Of a stretch of 64,000 nucleotides of DNA, positions 62,331 to 64,000 are shown in pieces. How positions within the stretch are numbered: the stretch's first letter is position 1; the number at the start of each line of letters is the position of its first letter. Origin of the DNA: Sediminibacterium sp. C3. Its GTDB lineage: Bacteria; Bacteroidota; Bacteroidia; Chitinophagales; Chitinophagaceae. Position numbers and translations under genes: made by a program. Location: assembly GCF_000508085.1 (NCBI RefSeq), contig NZ_KI669560.1:1380464-1444463 (forward strand), written 5' to 3'. Under the pieces are notes generated by a model, which was given only the letters and a program-made list of their open reading frames with translations, made no database searches and was not told where the DNA came from.

Positions 62331-62338
62331 TAAATTTG
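62331..62338 (+). promoter_or_regulatory. -7 promoter element TAAATTTG before the unknown secreted gene
   Basis: Perfect TAnnTTTG, 16 bases before the ATG at 62355, in the short divergent region with the M1 gene. No TTG at standard spacing. Confidence 0.45.
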
Positions 62339-62354
62339 AAAAAAGCAAGTTTAC

Positions 62355-62900
62355 ATGTTCATGCGTAGTATGCTACACCGTTTATCCTTTTTAACCGGAC
62401 TTTTATTAATGGCGCTACTATCCAATGCCCAAAATAACTTTTTGTATATACAGTCCGAAAACAATCAGCCTTATCATATACAGCTTAAAGGTAATATCCA
62501 TTCTTCTAATGCAAAAGGGTATTTATTAATTCCTAATTTACCTAATGGCGATTACAGCATGGTGCTAGGTTTTCCTTCCGGTGCTTATCGGGAATACAAT
62601 TTTAAATTCAGCATCAACAGCAAGCCCAAAGGCTATGCATTAAAGATTACTCAGGATGGAGAATGGATGCTGATGGATATGGTTACCCTTGCCTTGGTTA
62701 GGGGAGAAGCACCTGAACAACCTATTACTGTGCAGCCGGGAGAAAAGCAAATAGAAAAATTATCTGATCGTGTAACCGATGCGGGTATTGAGCAGGTATA
62801 TAAAGTAAGGAATGGGGGTAAGGCCGAAAACCTGGTTATTTTGATTCCGGTTCCCAAGCCGGTTACTGTTCGAGAGGCACAGAAAAAGCAGAACCGATAA
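62355..62900 (+). CDS. Secreted protein of unknown function upstream of truA
   Basis: 181 residues with a signal peptide (hydrophobic to about residue 25, LSNAQ). The mature part has an N-terminal beta-domain (FLYIQSENNQPYHIQLKGNI, GYLLIPNLPNGDYSMVLGFP, which resembles PEGA-like or carboxypeptidase-regulatory folds) and a charged linker ending in KKQNR. Family not recognised. ATG at 62361 is an alternative start. truA begins 2 bases after the stop. Confidence 0.75.
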   Translation: MFMRSMLHRLSFLTGLLLMALLSNAQNNFLYIQSENNQPYHIQLKGNIHSSNAKGYLLIPNLPNGDYSMVLGFPSGAYREYNFKFSINSKPKGYALKITQDGEWMLMDMVTLALVRGEAPEQPITVQPGEKQIEKLSDRVTDAGIEQVYKVRNGGKAENLVILIPVPKPVTVREAQKKQNR

Positions 62901-62902
62901 CC

Positions 62903-63634
62903 ATGCCCCGATTTTTTATTGAACTCTCTTACAAGGGCACTGCCTATCATGGCTTTCAGATTCAGGATAATGCAGCTACTGTTCAGCTGGCACTGGAAAA
63001 AGCCATGCTTACTTTATTTAAAGAGCCCCTAGCTTTAACAGGATCTTCCAGAACAGATGCGGGTGTGCATGCATTGCAGAATTATTTTCATTTTGATACG
63101 GAACTCCCGATTACCGATAAGCATGTATATAACCTGAATGCGATTTTGCCCGATGATATTGCCGTGCGCAGCATTCGTTGTGTAAGTGCTACAGCGCATT
63201 GTCGTTTTGATGCTTTGGGACGCGAGTATCATTATTATATATACCAGCAGAAAGATCCGTTTATGAAAGACCGGGGCTGGTATTATCCTTTTGAACTGGA
63301 TTTTGATTTATTGCAGGCTGCAGCCAGTATAGTAAAAGAGTATACAGACTTTACCAGTTTTGCCAAACGCAATTCACAGGTATTTACGCATAATTGTTCC
63401 ATTGATTTGTCCGGGTGGAGCAAACCCACCGCAAAACAATTAAAGTATACGGTTTCAGCCAACCGGTTTCTGCGCGGAATGGTCCGCGGATTGGTAGGAA
63501 CCATGCTGAAAGCAGGTCGCAAACAAATCAGTCTGGATGAGTTCAGAAGTATTATTGAAGCAAAGGACTGCACAAAAGCCGATTTCAGTACCCCGCCACA
63601 GGGCCTTTTTTTAGCTAAAGTGATTTTTCCTTAA
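62903..63634 (+). CDS. truA: tRNA pseudouridine synthase A
   Basis: 243-residue enzyme converting uridines 38-40 of the tRNA anticodon stem to pseudouridine. Motifs: RFFIELSYKGTAYHGFQIQ, catalytic Asp52 in GSSRTDAGVHA, ARFDAL-type segment CRFDALGREYHYYI, DFTSFAKRNS and the C-terminal FLRGMVRGLVGTML. Length is normal. It is coupled to the unknown secreted gene upstream and is followed by a long non-coding region with promoters. Confidence 0.96.
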   Translation: MPRFFIELSYKGTAYHGFQIQDNAATVQLALEKAMLTLFKEPLALTGSSRTDAGVHALQNYFHFDTELPITDKHVYNLNAILPDDIAVRSIRCVSATAHCRFDALGREYHYYIYQQKDPFMKDRGWYYPFELDFDLLQAAASIVKEYTDFTSFAKRNSQVFTHNCSIDLSGWSKPTAKQLKYTVSANRFLRGMVRGLVGTMLKAGRKQISLDEFRSIIEAKDCTKADFSTPPQGLFLAKVIFP

Positions 63635-63707
63635 AAAAAATTACCTGCTGAAACCCTTACCAGTATTGTGCTCTGGCGAATGCCCCTAAATTAATTTCAA
63701 AAAACAT

Positions 63708-63737
63708 TTGCCAGCTAAAATATCTGTCCTATATTTG
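63708..63737 (+). promoter_or_regulatory. Upstream tandem promoter P1 of a probable stable-RNA operon
   Basis: TTG (63708-63710), a 19-base spacer and TATATTTG (63730-63737): exact Bacteroidota consensus. The following GCATCCC equals the sequence after the tRNA operon promoter at 17178. Confidence 0.75.
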
Positions 63738-63824
63738 CATCCCGCTTAACCAAAAGGGGATGTTCTTTAAGAGGTTTTGAGAGTAGGTTTGGAGAAAAAA
63801 AGTTTCAAATTTTTGAATAAAAAT

Positions 63825-63854
63825 TTGGCGGAATAAAAAAGCTTCGTATTTTCG
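63825..63854 (+). promoter_or_regulatory. Downstream tandem promoter P2 of a probable stable-RNA operon
   Basis: TTG (63825-63827), a 19-base spacer and TATTTTCG (63847-63854; one mismatch to TAnnTTTG). It is 117 bases downstream of P1. An AT-rich stretch precedes it. Confidence 0.65.
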
Positions 63855-64000
63855 CCGCCCGTTCGGTAAAAGGGTGGTTAATAACAACCGAAAGTTCTTC
63901 GCAAGTGATTGATTCTGAGAAAGTTCAGAAAGCAGAAAAGAGAGAGAAAGAGGAGACGGCGAGATAACAAAACCAGTTCTTACGATTTAGATTTTTAGGG
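63855..64000 (+). other. Untranslated leader running out of the window
   Basis: The 146 bases after P2 contain no start codon with a sustained frame. They are purine-rich (AGAAAAGAGAGAGAAAGAGG) and look like the leader of an rRNA transcript. The transcribed gene itself lies beyond the window, so this is inference. Confidence 0.4.

Noticed and set aside
1..64000. CRISPR array, prophage or complete insertion sequence
   Set aside because: No regularly spaced repeats, Cas, integrase or transposase genes were seen; the only repeat cluster (17.5-17.7 kb) has two direct units and no spacers of CRISPR type.

Overview
The window is chromosomal DNA of a Bacteroidota bacterium, most likely a member of the Chitinophagaceae. 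The evidence is a full-length SprA (type IX secretion translocon), a polysaccharide-utilisation locus (PUL) with SusC/SusD and a FecI/FecR regulatory pair, a DUF3127 protein, many secreted proteins and lipoproteins, and promoters of the Bacteroidota type (TTG, 19-20 bp, TAnnTTTG) instead of -35/-10 boxes. Genus is inference. Genes are densely packed and no complete insertion sequence, prophage or CRISPR array was seen.

Layout. 1-8.3 kb: 5' end of fabH, then ruvA and the 7.3-kb sprA. 8.3-15.5 kb: a Na+-efflux-like ABC exporter pair, a secreted zinc hydrolase, a COG2509 flavoprotein, a DUF3127 protein ending in an SSB-like tail, and a 5'-nucleotidase split into two overlapping genes. 15.6-18 kb: dnaA, a tRNA-Ser/tRNA-Pro operon with its own promoter, a cluster of palindromic repeats and a decayed reading frame. 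18-21.7 kb: an alpha/beta hydrolase running into an M1 metallopeptidase across an A8 tract, then a CoA-transferase.

21.8-40 kb is the PUL: ECF sigma factor, FecR anti-sigma, STN-containing SusC transducer, SusD, a LamG lipoprotein, a very large FG-GAP/ASPIC lipoprotein, and GH30, GH144-like, GH43-like/discoidin and GH3 enzymes. Together they would bind, cut, import and finish degradation of a glucan; beta-linked glucose polymers fit best, but the exact linkage is inferred. An M28 peptidase follows.

41.5-45 kb: a PAP2 phosphatase, and the methionine operon metB-hom behind a SAM-I riboswitch with a visible terminator and antiterminator. 45-64 kb: uvrA with a small unknown gene, a DAO-type flavoprotein with a giant thioester-less alpha-2-macroglobulin, sucD, a LemA-TPM-TPM operon, a large M1 aminopeptidase with repeats, an unknown secreted protein and truA. 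The last 366 bases carry two tandem consensus promoters and a long untranslated leader, probably for a stable-RNA (rRNA) operon lying just outside the window.

Strongest leads: the homopolymer-interrupted hydrolase-M1 fusion, the repeat cluster beside the tRNAs, the SSB-like tail on DUF3127, the split 5'-nucleotidase, and the FG-GAP lipoprotein embedded in the PUL.
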